From Acidobacteriota bacterium (GTDB lineage Bacteria > Acidobacteriota > Vicinamibacteria > Vicinamibacterales > JAFNAJ01), in NCBI GenBank assembly GCA_023384575.1, contig JAHDVP010000017.1:68039-107606 (forward strand): a stretch of DNA of 39,568 bases, written 5' to 3'. A model generated the notes under the pieces. That model did no database searches and was not told the DNA's origin. It saw only the letters and a program-made list of their open reading frames with translations. This document shows, in pieces, positions 1 to 8,414 of the stretch; position 1 is the first letter of the stretch, and every line of letters starts with the position of its first letter. The translations under genes were made by a program, and so were the position numbers.

Positions 1-202
1 GTCGAGGAAGCCGCGCCGGCTGCGCTGGACGAGACGGCGGCGGTCACACGGGTCGACGTGCTCGCGGTGCCGGTGGAGCCGGTGTCGTGTTCGGCGGCGA
101 CCGCGCCCGTCGAAACGGTGGTGGCCGCGACGGCCGACATGGCCGTCGTCGAGGAAGCCGCGCCGGCTGCGCTGGACGAGACGGCGGCGGTCACACGGGT
201 CG
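1..202 (+). repeat. In-frame 55-bp perfect direct repeat, 147-bp period
   Basis: Bases 1-55 and 148-202 are identical (they begin GTCGAGGAAGCCGCG and end CACACGGGTCG). The offset is 147 bp, exactly 49 codons, so both copies read in the same frame and encode the same Glu/Ala-rich segment (EEAAPAALDETAAVTR). The first copy is cut by the window edge, so a longer tandem array may lie to the left. Sequence between the copies (56-147) is not repeated inside the window. Confidence 0.9.
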
Positions 203-2013
203 CCGGGTTCGAGACGACGCCGCTCGACGAACTCGATCCCGCGTTGCGGGCCCTCCTCGCGGAAATGGAGGCGGCCGAAGAAGCCGCCGCGACCAATCCC
301 GCGTCGAGGCAGGCACCCGACGCGCCGGTACGGCCCGAGACGATGCCGACCCTCGAGGTGCCCGAGTTGCTCGAGGCGCTCGCCGCGATCGAAGAGGACG
401 AGAGCGTCGAGCTCGTGGTACCACTCGATGCGGTCGTCGCATCGGTGCCCGAGCCTTCGAAGGTGTCCCTCTCCGGCTCGGACGATGAGCCGTTGGGCAT
501 CGCGCTCGCGACGGGGAGCGACCCGGTGTCCGAGGCCGACCGGCCCACCGATGCCTTGCTCGCCGCTGCAGAGCCGCCTGTCCCGTCCACCCCTGTCGAT
601 CCTGCCTCAGCCGAGAAGAAGGCAGTGGGCGCGGAGCGCCGGCGGCGCACCCGAAAGAAGCCTCGACGCCCGGCGACACCTGCAAAGCCCACCGTCGAGG
701 TCGTGCGCGTGGTTCCCGCGCATCGGCCGGCGACGCTCGAGGGCGTCTCGGAGCTGATTGGTCCAGACGCCTATGCCGCCCCGGTGCACCCTCCGCCGCG
801 CCCGGAGGTGATGCCGACCGTCGTGTCTGAGGCCCTGCCAGCCAGGCCTGTACCGGTCATCCCGGGGTGGGGGAGCGCCGCAACGACGCCTTCGAGCGAC
901 CTGCCTCTCGAAGCCGCGCCCGAACCGGCTTCGGAGGACCTGGCGGTCGAGGTTCCGCCAGTGGCCGCGACCGCCGATCCACCGGCGGTGGCCCCGTCGT
1001 TGTTCGCGTGGGCCGACGAGGCGTCGGACGAAACACCCGCGGTTGCGGTCGAGCGCGCCGGTGAGCCGGCGCGTCGTCGGTTCGACTGGCGGAGCGTCAA
1101 CTGGCGGCGCACGGCGGCGGCGGTGATCGTGCTGGCGCTCATCGAGGGCGTGGCGTTCGCCGCGGCGTACTGGTTCGTCAAACCGACCGAGCTCGGTGTC
1201 CTTCGGGTCAGCACGACGACGCCTGGAGTCGAGGTCGTCATCGACGGCCGATCGGCCGGGAAGACGCCACTCTCGCTCGAACTGCGGCAGGGTCGCTACA
1301 CGATCGAGTTGCGCGGCCGAAGCCGGACGAAGGTCGTGCCGGTGGAGATCGCCGCCGGCGTGCAGACCTCGCAGCTCGTGAAGTGGTCAGAGGGCCGGTC
1401 GGTCGGCACGCTGAAGGTGACATCGACTCCACCTGGCGCGCGGGTGGTGATTGGAGGGCTCGTCCGGGGCACGACCCCGCTCGAGATCGAGGATCTCCCC
1501 GCGGGGGGACACGAGGTGCTCGTCGAGAGCGATGCCGGGTCGGTGCGCGAGAGCGTTCGCGTGCGGGCCGACGAAGTCGTCGAGGTCGACATCCCGGTCT
1601 TCTCGGGGTGGCTAGCGGTGTTCGCCCCGGTCGAGCTCCGGATCTTCGCGCAGGGCCGGATGATCGGGACGACGGCCGACGGGCGTATCCTGATGCCGCC
1701 GGGTCGCCACGACGTCGAGCTGGTCAACGCCTCACTGGGGATCCGTCACAACCACACCGTCGAGATCCGGCCTGGCAGGGTCGAGGCGATCTCTCTCGAG
1801 GCACCGAACGGCACTCTTGACGTCGACGCGCCGGTCGGTACCGAGGTCGTGGTGAACGGTCAGCGGCTGGGCGTCACGCCGCTCGAGGCGCTGACGCTGC
1901 CAGTGGGTACCCACGAGGTCGTCCTGCGCCATCCCATGCTGGGGCAGCGTCGTGTGGTCGTGTCGGTGGGTGCGGGCGTCCCGGCGAAGGTGAGCCTCCT
2001 CGCGCCGCAGTGA
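1..2013 (+). CDS. PEGA-repeat membrane protein, 5' end outside window
   Basis: The frame is open to base 1, so the gene starts upstream; the GTG at 58 is only an internal codon. The first ~340 visible residues are a low-complexity Ala/Glu/Pro/Val-rich stretch with a short basic patch (about residues 190-205 counted from base 58). One transmembrane helix follows near residues 350-375, encoded around 1110-1185. After it come four PEGA-type beta units: 1189-1380 (GRSAGKTPL), 1402-1590 (GGLVRGTTPLEIEDLPAG), a degenerate one at 1603-1790, and 1810-2010 (NGQRLGVTPLEALTLPVG). PEGA repeats are surface or extracytoplasmic beta modules found in many bacterial envelope proteins. I infer a cytoplasmic disordered N-terminus and an extracytoplasmic PEGA stalk. 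In related phyla such tails can be attached to Ser/Thr kinases, but no kinase domain is visible here. Domain call good; function unknown. Confidence 0.8.
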   Translation, partial: VEEAAPAALDETAAVTRVDVLAVPVEPVSCSAATAPVETVVAATADMAVVEEAAPAALDETAAVTRVAGFETTPLDELDPALRALLAEMEAAEEAAATNPASRQAPDAPVRPETMPTLEVPELLEALAAIEEDESVELVVPLDAVVASVPEPSKVSLSGSDDEPLGIALATGSDPVSEADRPTDALLAAAEPPVPSTPVDPASAEKKAVGAERRRRTRKKPRRPATPAKPTVEVVRVVPAHRPATLEGVSELIGPDAYAAPVHPPPRPEVMPTVVSEALPARPVPVIPGWGSAATTPSSDLPLEAAPEPASEDLAVEVPPVAATADPPAVAPSLFAWADEASDETPAVAVERAGEPARRRFDWRSVNWRRTAAAVIVLALIEGVAFAAAYWFVKPTELGVLRVSTTTPGVEVVIDGRSAGKTPLSLELRQGRYTIELRGRSRTKVVPVEIAAGVQTSQLVKWSEGRSVGTLKVTSTPPGARVVIGGLVRGTTPLEIEDLPAGGHEVLVESDAGSVRESVRVRADEVVEVDIPVFSGWLAVFAPVELRIFAQGRMIGTTADGRILMPPGRHDVELVNASLGIRHNHTVEIRPGRVEAISLEAPNGTLDVDAPVGTEVVVNGQRLGVTPLEALTLPVGTHEVVLRHPMLGQRRVVVSVGAGVPAKVSLLAPQ

Positions 2014-2161
2014 GAAACCGCAGCGGCCAGTCGCTGGCTGCCGTGAGCCCGCCGTCTCAGGCCTTCGACTGACAGTCCGAGGACGAACTGTTCGCTCGGG
2101 GCTTGGGGCCGAGAGAGTGAGACGGCGGCAGGAGACGTCGCCGTCCCACGCATCGAAGCAC

Positions 2162-2641
2162 TCAGTCCATGTCACGCAGTTCGTCTTCGAGACGGCGCGC
2201 GTAGGGGTCGCTGCCGGCCGCGGCGACAGCCGGCGCTCCCCCGGGCTCCTGGCGGACCGTGAAGCGCCTGACGACCACGACGACCAGCGCCGCCGTGCCG
2301 AGCAGCAGCACCGGCGGGATCACGAACAGCAGCCGGTTGAAACCTCGCGCGGGTGGGACCGCCATGATGCGGTCGCCGTACTGCGCGACGTAGGCGGCAA
2401 TGATCTCGTCGTGCGACTGACCCGCCTCGAGGCGGCGGCGGATGTCGGTGCGCATCTCGTCGGCGGCCGGCGACTGGTGCACCGACACCTGCTGCGACCA
2501 GCAGCACGGGGCGATGACCTCGGTTTCGATCTGTTTGGCGAGCCGCTCGCGCGCGGCGGCGTCGTAGGCGGCGGGGGCTTGTGCCTGCGCGAGCCCGGCC
2601 CAGAGCACGAGGCTCAACAACAACGCGGGGGTCCTCAGCAT
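2162..2641 (-). CDS. ccmH: CcmH/CycL-type cytochrome c maturation protein
   Basis: 159 residues. The start at 2641 is chosen because a cleavable signal peptide begins there (residues 1-21, LLLSLVLWAGLAQA) and GAGGA lies about 8 bases upstream. The body matches the CcmH N-terminal domain: a helix before the cysteines, APCCWSQQ at 44-51, then a helical segment ending in YVAQYGDRIM. A C-terminal transmembrane helix is at about 101-126. CcmH helps keep apocytochrome CxxCH cysteines reduced for heme attachment in the periplasm. The canonical family motif is LRCxxCQ; here the two cysteines are adjacent (Cys46-Cys47), so redox chemistry may differ. No other ccm gene is next to it. It lies 51 bp downstream of the NYN gene on the same strand and is convergent with the PEGA gene. 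Two c-type cytochrome loci elsewhere in the window would need such maturation. Confidence 0.8.
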   Translation of the reverse strand: MLRTPALLLSLVLWAGLAQAQAPAAYDAAARERLAKQIETEVIAPCCWSQQVSVHQSPAADEMRTDIRRRLEAGQSHDEIIAAYVAQYGDRIMAVPPARGFNRLLFVIPPVLLLGTAALVVVVVRRFTVRQEPGGAPAVAAAGSDPYARRLEDELRDMD

Positions 2642-2692
2642 GGCGTGGTCCTCACCCTTCAGGATGCCGGAAGCGGCAGACGGACACAAGTC

Positions 2693-4291
2693 TTACGCCT
2701 CGCCGTCTTTCGCCTCGCCGTCGGTCTTGGCCTTTCGCGAGCGCGTCCGGGCCCGCGAGCCTGGCGCCGGCTTCTTCTCGGCTGAGGCGCCAGCCGCCGC
2801 CTTGCGTGACCGCGAGGCGGGTGGGGCCGAAGACTTGCGGGGCGTCTTCGCTCCCTGAGCCGTCGCCTTCCTGCGAGCCTCGGTCTTGCCACGGGCCGGT
2901 CGCGCGCCGCCGGCGGCCTCGCGGGTCGCGGGCCGAGGGTCGGCACCATCCGCCCCGGACGCGCCGCGCTGGTCGCGGGCCGCAGCACCGGCGTCGGCAC
3001 CCTCGGCTGGGGTGGACGCGTCTACCTGCGGCGTGCCGACGTCCAGCGGGAGCTGCGTCGGCGGGAGGGCTGAAGCCTCTCCTGCTGGCCGGGTCTGCTC
3101 CACGTTGGTGGGGCTGGATGAGGGCAAGTCGGCGGAGACCGCAGCCGTCGGGAGATCGTCGACGTCTGGAGCGGCTCCGGTTCGCTGCAAGAGTGTCCCT
3201 GGGTACACCCTCACCACGCCCTGCCGATCCCGATCGAGCCGGAAGAGCCCTTCGCGCTGGCAGTGCCGCAACGCGTCGATGATGCCGGCAAACCCGTATC
3301 GGCGCTCGTCGAACCGTTCGTCGGCCGACTTCAGCACCTGCTTGACCTGGCGGACGTAGAGCGGCCAGCGCGGGATCGACGCCTGCTCGAAGGCTTGCTG
3401 GATGGCGCGGAACCCGTCGGCAGCGCCGGGCCGGGGCGACGCCTCGTCGGCCGGCCCCTCGGGGGCCGGCGCCGCGGATGGCGCGGCGACGGGCGGCGCG
3501 GCCGAGACCGTCGCCACGGCCGTGTCGGCCACGACGGGTTCGGGCTCGCGTCCCTCGCGCAACTCGACGTGGAAGCTGCGGTCGCTGCCCTTGAGCGAGA
3601 CGAGACCCGCTTTGGCGAGCTTCTGCACGAAGTCCCGGAAGCTGCCCGCGCCGTACTCGCGCTCGGAGAACGCGGAATCGAGTTGCAGCAGCGTGCTCTT
3701 GAGCAGGCCGAGTTGCGGCACGACCTCGCGATCGGCGAGCAGCTTGAGCGCCCGTCGGACGAGCGGCATGGCCCGCGAGAGTTCGGCCTCAGGCACCTGC
3801 CTGCCGCCTCGGCTGCCGCCCCGGCGAACCAGGTTCTCGTAGGCGATGAACTCGGTACAGTTCTTCTGCATCACCATGCTGGTGAACGCCCGGCCGCCGA
3901 CCACGAACACCTTGCGGTCGTACTGCTTGAGCTTCTCGACGAGGCTGATGAAGTCGCTGTCGCCGCCGACGATGACGAACGCGTTGATGTGGTTGTGCGT
4001 GAAGGCCATCTCGAGCGCATCGAGGGCCAGGTTGATGTCTGCGCCGTTCTTGTCGCCGCCAGGCGTCAGGTTGCGCTGGACCATGTGAATGGCATGCTGC
4101 GACATGGCACGGCCGTAGTCGCCAGCGCGGGTCCAGTCGCCGTACGCGCTCTTGGTGACGACCTCGCCACGTTCTTTCACGGCTTCGAGGACGGCTCCGA
4201 CGTCGAATGACGTGCCCAGGGTGGTCTTGACCCCGATTTCGATGTTGTCGAAGTCGATGAATACGGCAATCTTCAGGCGTTCTTCACTCAA
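2693..4291 (-). CDS. NYN-domain putative ribonuclease with two LOTUS/OST-HTH domains
   Basis: 532 residues with a TTG start; AGAGGA is 7 bases upstream and supports it. Residues 5-155 form a NYN (LabA/DUF88-like, PIN-fold) domain with the expected acidic residues: FIDFDN (Asp13, Asp15), GADINLALD (Asp85) and GGDSDF (Asp111, Asp113). This family is associated with RNA cleavage. Two LOTUS/OST-HTH-like winged-helix modules follow, at about 170-245 and 293-368, joined by an Ala/Pro/Glu linker. The last ~160 residues are disordered, ending in a Lys/Arg/Ala/Ser-rich tail from about 470 that resembles nucleic-acid-binding tails. LOTUS modules are known RNA-binding or protein-interaction domains. I infer a cytoplasmic RNA-binding nuclease of unknown target. 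It is divergent from the PgpH gene across 272 bp. Confidence 0.85.
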   Translation of the reverse strand: MSEERLKIAVFIDFDNIEIGVKTTLGTSFDVGAVLEAVKERGEVVTKSAYGDWTRAGDYGRAMSQHAIHMVQRNLTPGGDKNGADINLALDALEMAFTHNHINAFVIVGGDSDFISLVEKLKQYDRKVFVVGGRAFTSMVMQKNCTEFIAYENLVRRGGSRGGRQVPEAELSRAMPLVRRALKLLADREVVPQLGLLKSTLLQLDSAFSEREYGAGSFRDFVQKLAKAGLVSLKGSDRSFHVELREGREPEPVVADTAVATVSAAPPVAAPSAAPAPEGPADEASPRPGAADGFRAIQQAFEQASIPRWPLYVRQVKQVLKSADERFDERRYGFAGIIDALRHCQREGLFRLDRDRQGVVRVYPGTLLQRTGAAPDVDDLPTAAVSADLPSSSPTNVEQTRPAGEASALPPTQLPLDVGTPQVDASTPAEGADAGAAARDQRGASGADGADPRPATREAAGGARPARGKTEARRKATAQGAKTPRKSSAPPASRSRKAAAGASAEKKPAPGSRARTRSRKAKTDGEAKDGEA

Positions 4292-4563
4292 AATTCGGTC
4301 CTCTGTGACGGATGGCGAGCCGAATCGTCGTCGGCTCAGCGCCCGGTGAGTCCGGGGCGTCGCATTCGGCCGGGGTCAGCGGTCTGCCTGGGAGAGGGAA
4401 ACGATGACCTCGATGGGCGGGACGCGGCGGGCCGGGAGTCGCGGGGCGCGTAGGGTTTCTCTACGGTGCAGGCTTCATGGCGTGCCTTCCTGCACGCTGC
4501 ACCTCTTCGACCATACAGGGCCGAGGCTGTCGGGGTCAAGCCGGTGTACAGTGGGCCCGTCTC
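4292..4563. promoter_or_regulatory. Divergent intergenic region between NYN gene and pgpH, with overlapping inverted repeats
   Basis: 272 bp between two divergent starts, so promoters for both must be here or nearby. Two mutually exclusive inverted repeats overlap: GTGCAGG (4466-4472) with CCTGCAC (4489-4495), and GCGTGC (4480-4485) with GCACGC (4492-4497). For pgpH a weak -10-like TACAGT lies at 4547-4552, 11 bases before its ATG, with no convincing -35. No other element is recognisable. Confidence 0.35.
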
Positions 4564-6894
4564 ATGGAGTCGTCCTCGCGACGGCCGGCCAGCTTCTTCT
4601 CTCGGTCCGCCGTCTCCCGCTTCGGTCTCCCGTTGCTGCTGTCGTTCGTCCTCGGTCTGCTGACCACGGTCGACGTCGGTTGGCGTGGCGCGGGCCTCGC
4701 GCTCGGCGATTTCACTCCCGACACGGTGCGCGCGCCGTTCGACCTGTCGGTCGTCGACGAGGCCGCCACGGCGAGGAAGCGTGAGCTGGCACGCCTGCAG
4801 GCGGTACCGGTTGCGGTCGAAGACGACGAGATGCCGCGCGCCATGGCCAGCCGGCTCGTCGCCGCGTTCGCCGGAGCGCGGGAGGCCTTCCAGGCCGTCG
4901 ACGTCCCGCCAGGAGGCGACGCGCCATCGCCGCCGCGAGCGCGGTCGGCTCGCCAGGCGGCGGTGGACGCCGAGCGTCGGGCCGCCGCGGTGGCCGCGAC
5001 CGCCGTGCCCGCGTTCGAGCTCGCCTCGGGCGTGCGGTTGACCCCGGCGCAGCGCGACTATCTGGTTTCGCGGCGGTTCGACGGGGGCGTCCTCGAGGGC
5101 GCGCTCGCTCTCGTCGACGAGGCCTACCGCACCCCCATCGTCGAAGACGCGGATCGACTGAGGGTCGCGGTGTTCGGCACCCCGGACGACCCCGGGCCGC
5201 GAGCGGGCCGGCTCCTCGTGCGCTCCGCCGCGTCGCGCGCGGAACGGACAATCGAGCAGCCGCGCGCGCTCGCACCGCTCGCCGTGACGGAAGCGCGCCT
5301 CGCCGAGCGTGCGCCGACCCTGCTCGCCGACCTCGAGCCCCCGGCGCGGGAGATCGCGCTCGACCTGGTGCGCGCGGGCCTCCGGGCCAACCTGCGGCTC
5401 GATCTCGACGCGACCCGTGCGCAGCAGGCGGCGGCGGCCGACGCCGTGCTGCCCGTCTCGCTGTCGCTGCGGCGGAACCAACTGATCATCGGCGAGGGAC
5501 AACTCGTCACCGAGGAGACCCTGCGGGTGCTGCGGGCCGTGGCCGAGGCCGGGCAGCCCGGGGGGCGCGCGGCACGTCTGGCCGGCGCCTCGGTGCTCAT
5601 GTTCCTGCTGGTCGTCCTGGGGTTCTGGATCCTCGATGTCAGCCTGCCTGGGACGCGGATCGGGGATCGCGACTTCCTGTTCTTCGCGTCGGCGATGGTC
5701 CTCGGTGTCGCCGCGTTCCGCGGCTGGCACGGCCTGGCACTCCGTCTGACGGCCGATACCGCCATCGTGCCCGAGGTGGCCGCGTCCCTGCTGTTTCCGG
5801 GAGCGGCGCTGGTCATGCTGGCGCGGTTCTGCCTCCACCTCGGTGGGGCGGCCATGCTGCTGGTCATCCTGTGCGTCTCGTATGCCATCATCGCGCCCGG
5901 CGGGGCGCTGCTCGTCGCCCACCAGTTCCTGATTGGTCTCGTGGGGCAGCACCGCGTCGCGCACTGCACGCGCCGCAAAGGCATCGTGCGCGCGACGCTG
6001 CTGACCGGTGCCGTCGGGCTCGCGAGCGGATTCGCCGTCGCACTGCTGGGACCGGTCGAGTCGCTGCGTCCGGTGCCGGTCCTCGTGACGGCCGGCTTCG
6101 GGGGGCTCGGGGGCCTCTTGTCTGGGCTGCTGATGCTGGCGCTCACGCCCGTGGTCGAGTGGGTGTTCGGCTTCGTCACGAGCATCTCTCTCGTCGAGCT
6201 GCTCCACCCGAACCGCGCCCTGCTGAGGAAGCTCGCGGCGGCGGCGCCGGGCACCTACCAGCACTCGATGGGCGTCGGCATGCTGGCGGAGGCGGCGGCG
6301 CGCGAGGTCGGGGCGAACCCCCTCCAGGTGATGGTCTGTGCGATGTATCACGACGTGGGCAAGACGGAGGCCCCGGAGTTCTTCGTCGAGAACCAGCGGG
6401 GCGCCAACCCGCACGACGGCCTCGCGCCGGCCGAGAGCGCGCGCATCCTGCGGGCGCACGTCACCGACGGGGCCGAGATGGTGAAGCAGCAGAAGCTCGG
6501 GCAGCTGATCCTCGATGGCGTGCTCGAGCACCACGGCACGGGGGCGATGCCGTACTTCCTCGCGCGCGCCCGTCAGCACGGCGGGCCCGTCGATGCGGCG
6601 CTGTTCCACTACCCGGGTCCGCGCCCACGCTCGAAGGAGACCGCCCTGCTGATGATCGCGGATCAGGTCGAGGCCACGGCGCGTGCCATGGATGGCGCCA
6701 CCGACGACGACTTCCAGGCGATGGTGCGCGAGACCGTCGACCGCATCCTGGCCGAGCGCCAGCTCGACGAGGCGCCGTTGACGCTCGATGAGCTGCATCG
6801 CGTCCAGCAGGCGATGGCGAACGTCCTGCTGAGCCTGCACCACAAGCGGATCAAGTACCCCCGCAGCGCAGCGCCCTCGACACCCCGGGCATGA
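4564..6894 (+). CDS. pgpH: 7TM receptor with HD domain, PgpH-type c-di-AMP phosphodiesterase
   Basis: 776 residues from the ATG at 4564. The frame is open further upstream, but that stretch looks non-coding and the N-terminal membrane helix (about residues 17-40) fits this start. Layout follows the 7TMR-HD (YqfF/PgpH) family: one N-terminal helix, an extracytoplasmic 7TMR-HDED region to about residue 335, a block of hydrophobic helices at about 340-550 and a C-terminal HD hydrolase. HD residues seen are His567 (YQHSMG), His596-Asp597 (YHDVGK) and His656-His657 (LEHHG). Known members hydrolyse cyclic di-AMP to pApA and so influence osmolyte and cell-wall homeostasis. No diadenylate cyclase gene is in the window. 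A NhaC-type antiporter is convergent 69 bp downstream and an osmolyte-type ABC system lies 28 kb away; a common osmotic theme is only inference. Confidence 0.88.
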   Translation: MESSSRRPASFFSRSAVSRFGLPLLLSFVLGLLTTVDVGWRGAGLALGDFTPDTVRAPFDLSVVDEAATARKRELARLQAVPVAVEDDEMPRAMASRLVAAFAGAREAFQAVDVPPGGDAPSPPRARSARQAAVDAERRAAAVAATAVPAFELASGVRLTPAQRDYLVSRRFDGGVLEGALALVDEAYRTPIVEDADRLRVAVFGTPDDPGPRAGRLLVRSAASRAERTIEQPRALAPLAVTEARLAERAPTLLADLEPPAREIALDLVRAGLRANLRLDLDATRAQQAAAADAVLPVSLSLRRNQLIIGEGQLVTEETLRVLRAVAEAGQPGGRAARLAGASVLMFLLVVLGFWILDVSLPGTRIGDRDFLFFASAMVLGVAAFRGWHGLALRLTADTAIVPEVAASLLFPGAALVMLARFCLHLGGAAMLLVILCVSYAIIAPGGALLVAHQFLIGLVGQHRVAHCTRRKGIVRATLLTGAVGLASGFAVALLGPVESLRPVPVLVTAGFGGLGGLLSGLLMLALTPVVEWVFGFVTSISLVELLHPNRALLRKLAAAAPGTYQHSMGVGMLAEAAAREVGANPLQVMVCAMYHDVGKTEAPEFFVENQRGANPHDGLAPAESARILRAHVTDGAEMVKQQKLGQLILDGVLEHHGTGAMPYFLARARQHGGPVDAALFHYPGPRPRSKETALLMIADQVEATARAMDGATDDDFQAMVRETVDRILAERQLDEAPLTLDELHRVQQAMANVLLSLHHKRIKYPRSAAPSTPRA

Positions 6895-6963
6895 GCGCCG
6901 CTCGGCCGCGCCTCGGCGTCAGGCCTCGAACCGTGCGAAACCCGAAGCGTCTCGCCCGCGGCC

Positions 6964-8358
6964 TCACGTGCGGCGTTGGGCCCCTTCGCGGCGGCCGTAC
7001 CCGGTCGCGACTGCCAACAGGGTCACACCCAGGAGGGCCCACGAGTACACGTTCGACACGCCCGCCTCGAACGGCGTCAACCTGGGCAGACCGTGTGCCG
7101 CGCCGGCAGCGGTGGCGCCAGCCATCAGGATCGTGGGCAGGAAGTACGGAAGCACGAACGGATACGTGCACACCGTCAGGTCGAGCAGGTTCGCCCGGCG
7201 GTAGGCGCTGACGCCGAAGCGTTCGCCCGTCTGCCTGGTGAACTCGCCCACCGCCAGCATGGCGACGACGCTGTGCGTCGTGAGCAGCACCGCACCCGAC
7301 ACGGCGCCGACGATCCAGGCCTCGGCCGCGCGCGCGCTCGTCGCATGGCGCCGCGCGGCGTCGACGAGTCGGTCGAGCATCCGGCTCGCTTCGAGCGTCG
7401 CGACCAGCCCCACGAGCAGGAGGGTGAAGATCGACACGCCGACGGCACGGTCGAGTCCGTCGATGATCAGGCTCTTCGCGGTGACGCTGCCGGGCTCGAC
7501 GTGCAGCAGTTGCGCCGGCGTGATGAGCTGCAGCGCCAGGCCCGCCCCGACCGCGACGACGATGCCGACGAGCAGGCCCTCGACGAGATGCCGCCGCGCG
7601 AGCAGCAGGGCGATCACCGTCACGGGAACCACGAGCATCGGCAGACTCCGCGGCGAGCCCGGGATCACGCCGGCGGCTGCCGCCGTGTCCGCGGATCCGC
7701 CAACCACCAGCGCCGCGACGATGGCCACGGTGCCGGCCGGGAGCACGTATTTCATCCGGCTGCGGACAACGCCGCCAATGTCGGCACCCTGCGTCCCGGC
7801 CGACGCGATGGTGGTATCGGAGATGGGCGAGATGCTGTCGCCGAAGGTCGCGCCTCCGAGGATCGCGCCGGCGAGCGGCAGCGGCGCGGCGCCGACCGCC
7901 GCGCCGGCGGGGTAGAGCAGCGGGCCGCACACGAGGATGGTGCCGAAGCTGGTGCCGGTCGATGTCGAGACGAGGCAGCAGAGGACGAACGCCCCCGCGA
8001 CGTACAGCCCGCCCGTGAGGCGCGCTTCGCCGGCGAGCCACACCAGGCCCTCGACGAGGCCGCTCGCGCCGAGCAGGCTGCTGAGGATCCCCGCGAAGAG
8101 CCAGGCCAGGATCATCAGGGCCACGAGGGGCCGGGCCATGCCGGTCACGACGGCCTCGGCGAACTGGTGGCGGTCGCGCGCGAGCAGCAGGCCGAGGGCC
8201 AGGGAGGCGACGAGAATCGGCCAGAAGCCCCGCTCGTCGGGCGCGCCGGAGAGCCCGAGCCAGCCGACGCCCGCGAGGAACAGGCCGAACGGCGCGAGGG
8301 CGCCGGCCGTCCCGCCAGCGAAGACCAGCGGGGCCGAGGATGGTGCCGCGTGACGCAT
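6964..8358 (-). CDS. nhaC: NhaC-family Na+/H+ antiporter
   Basis: 464 residues, start at 8358 (MRHAAPS). The frame extends upstream, but that region shows no coding character and overlaps the leader of the next gene. The protein is almost entirely hydrophobic with about 11-12 membrane helices. Strong family signatures are STSTGTSFGTILVCGP near residue 130 and GGATFGDSISPISDTTIASAG near 175-195, as in NhaC/ArsB-like antiporters. It would exchange cytoplasmic Na+ for H+ across the inner membrane. No Shine-Dalgarno is visible; instead a -10-like TAGCAT (8367-8372) lies 8 bases before the ATG, suggesting a very short or absent leader. It is divergent from the TIGR04076-like gene and convergent with pgpH. 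The exact ion (or a metabolite-linked exchange as in malate/lactate relatives) cannot be decided from sequence. Confidence 0.85.
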   Translation of the reverse strand: MRHAAPSSAPLVFAGGTAGALAPFGLFLAGVGWLGLSGAPDERGFWPILVASLALGLLLARDRHQFAEAVVTGMARPLVALMILAWLFAGILSSLLGASGLVEGLVWLAGEARLTGGLYVAGAFVLCCLVSTSTGTSFGTILVCGPLLYPAGAAVGAAPLPLAGAILGGATFGDSISPISDTTIASAGTQGADIGGVVRSRMKYVLPAGTVAIVAALVVGGSADTAAAAGVIPGSPRSLPMLVVPVTVIALLLARRHLVEGLLVGIVVAVGAGLALQLITPAQLLHVEPGSVTAKSLIIDGLDRAVGVSIFTLLLVGLVATLEASRMLDRLVDAARRHATSARAAEAWIVGAVSGAVLLTTHSVVAMLAVGEFTRQTGERFGVSAYRRANLLDLTVCTYPFVLPYFLPTILMAGATAAGAAHGLPRLTPFEAGVSNVYSWALLGVTLLAVATGYGRREGAQRRT

Positions 8359-8414
8359 GGGCGGGTATGCTACATCAGCCCGGCCGGTTCGCCGGTGCGC
8401 CGCGAGGAGGGCGC

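Noticed and set aside
2021-2040. GCCAG-TCG-CTGGC hairpin after the PEGA gene as a terminator
   Set aside because: Only 5 bp of stem and no T-run; too weak to call as a terminator.
3064-3082. A GGCTGAAGCC core inside the NYN gene similar to the REP-like palindromes
   Set aside because: The arms are imperfect (mismatch and wobble after three pairs) and it lies in a coding low-complexity tail; similarity to the intergenic palindromes may be chance.
3450-3470. GCCGGCCCC-TCG-GGGGCCGGC, a perfect 9-bp stem
   Set aside because: It is inside the coding Ala/Pro/Gly linker of the NYN protein, where GC-rich codons readily create such palindromes; no regulatory context.
4477-4563. N-terminal extension of the pgpH frame
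   Set aside because: The extension (ACLPARCTSSTIQGRG...) has no signal or family match and covers the inverted repeats; the ATG at 4564 fits the first membrane helix.
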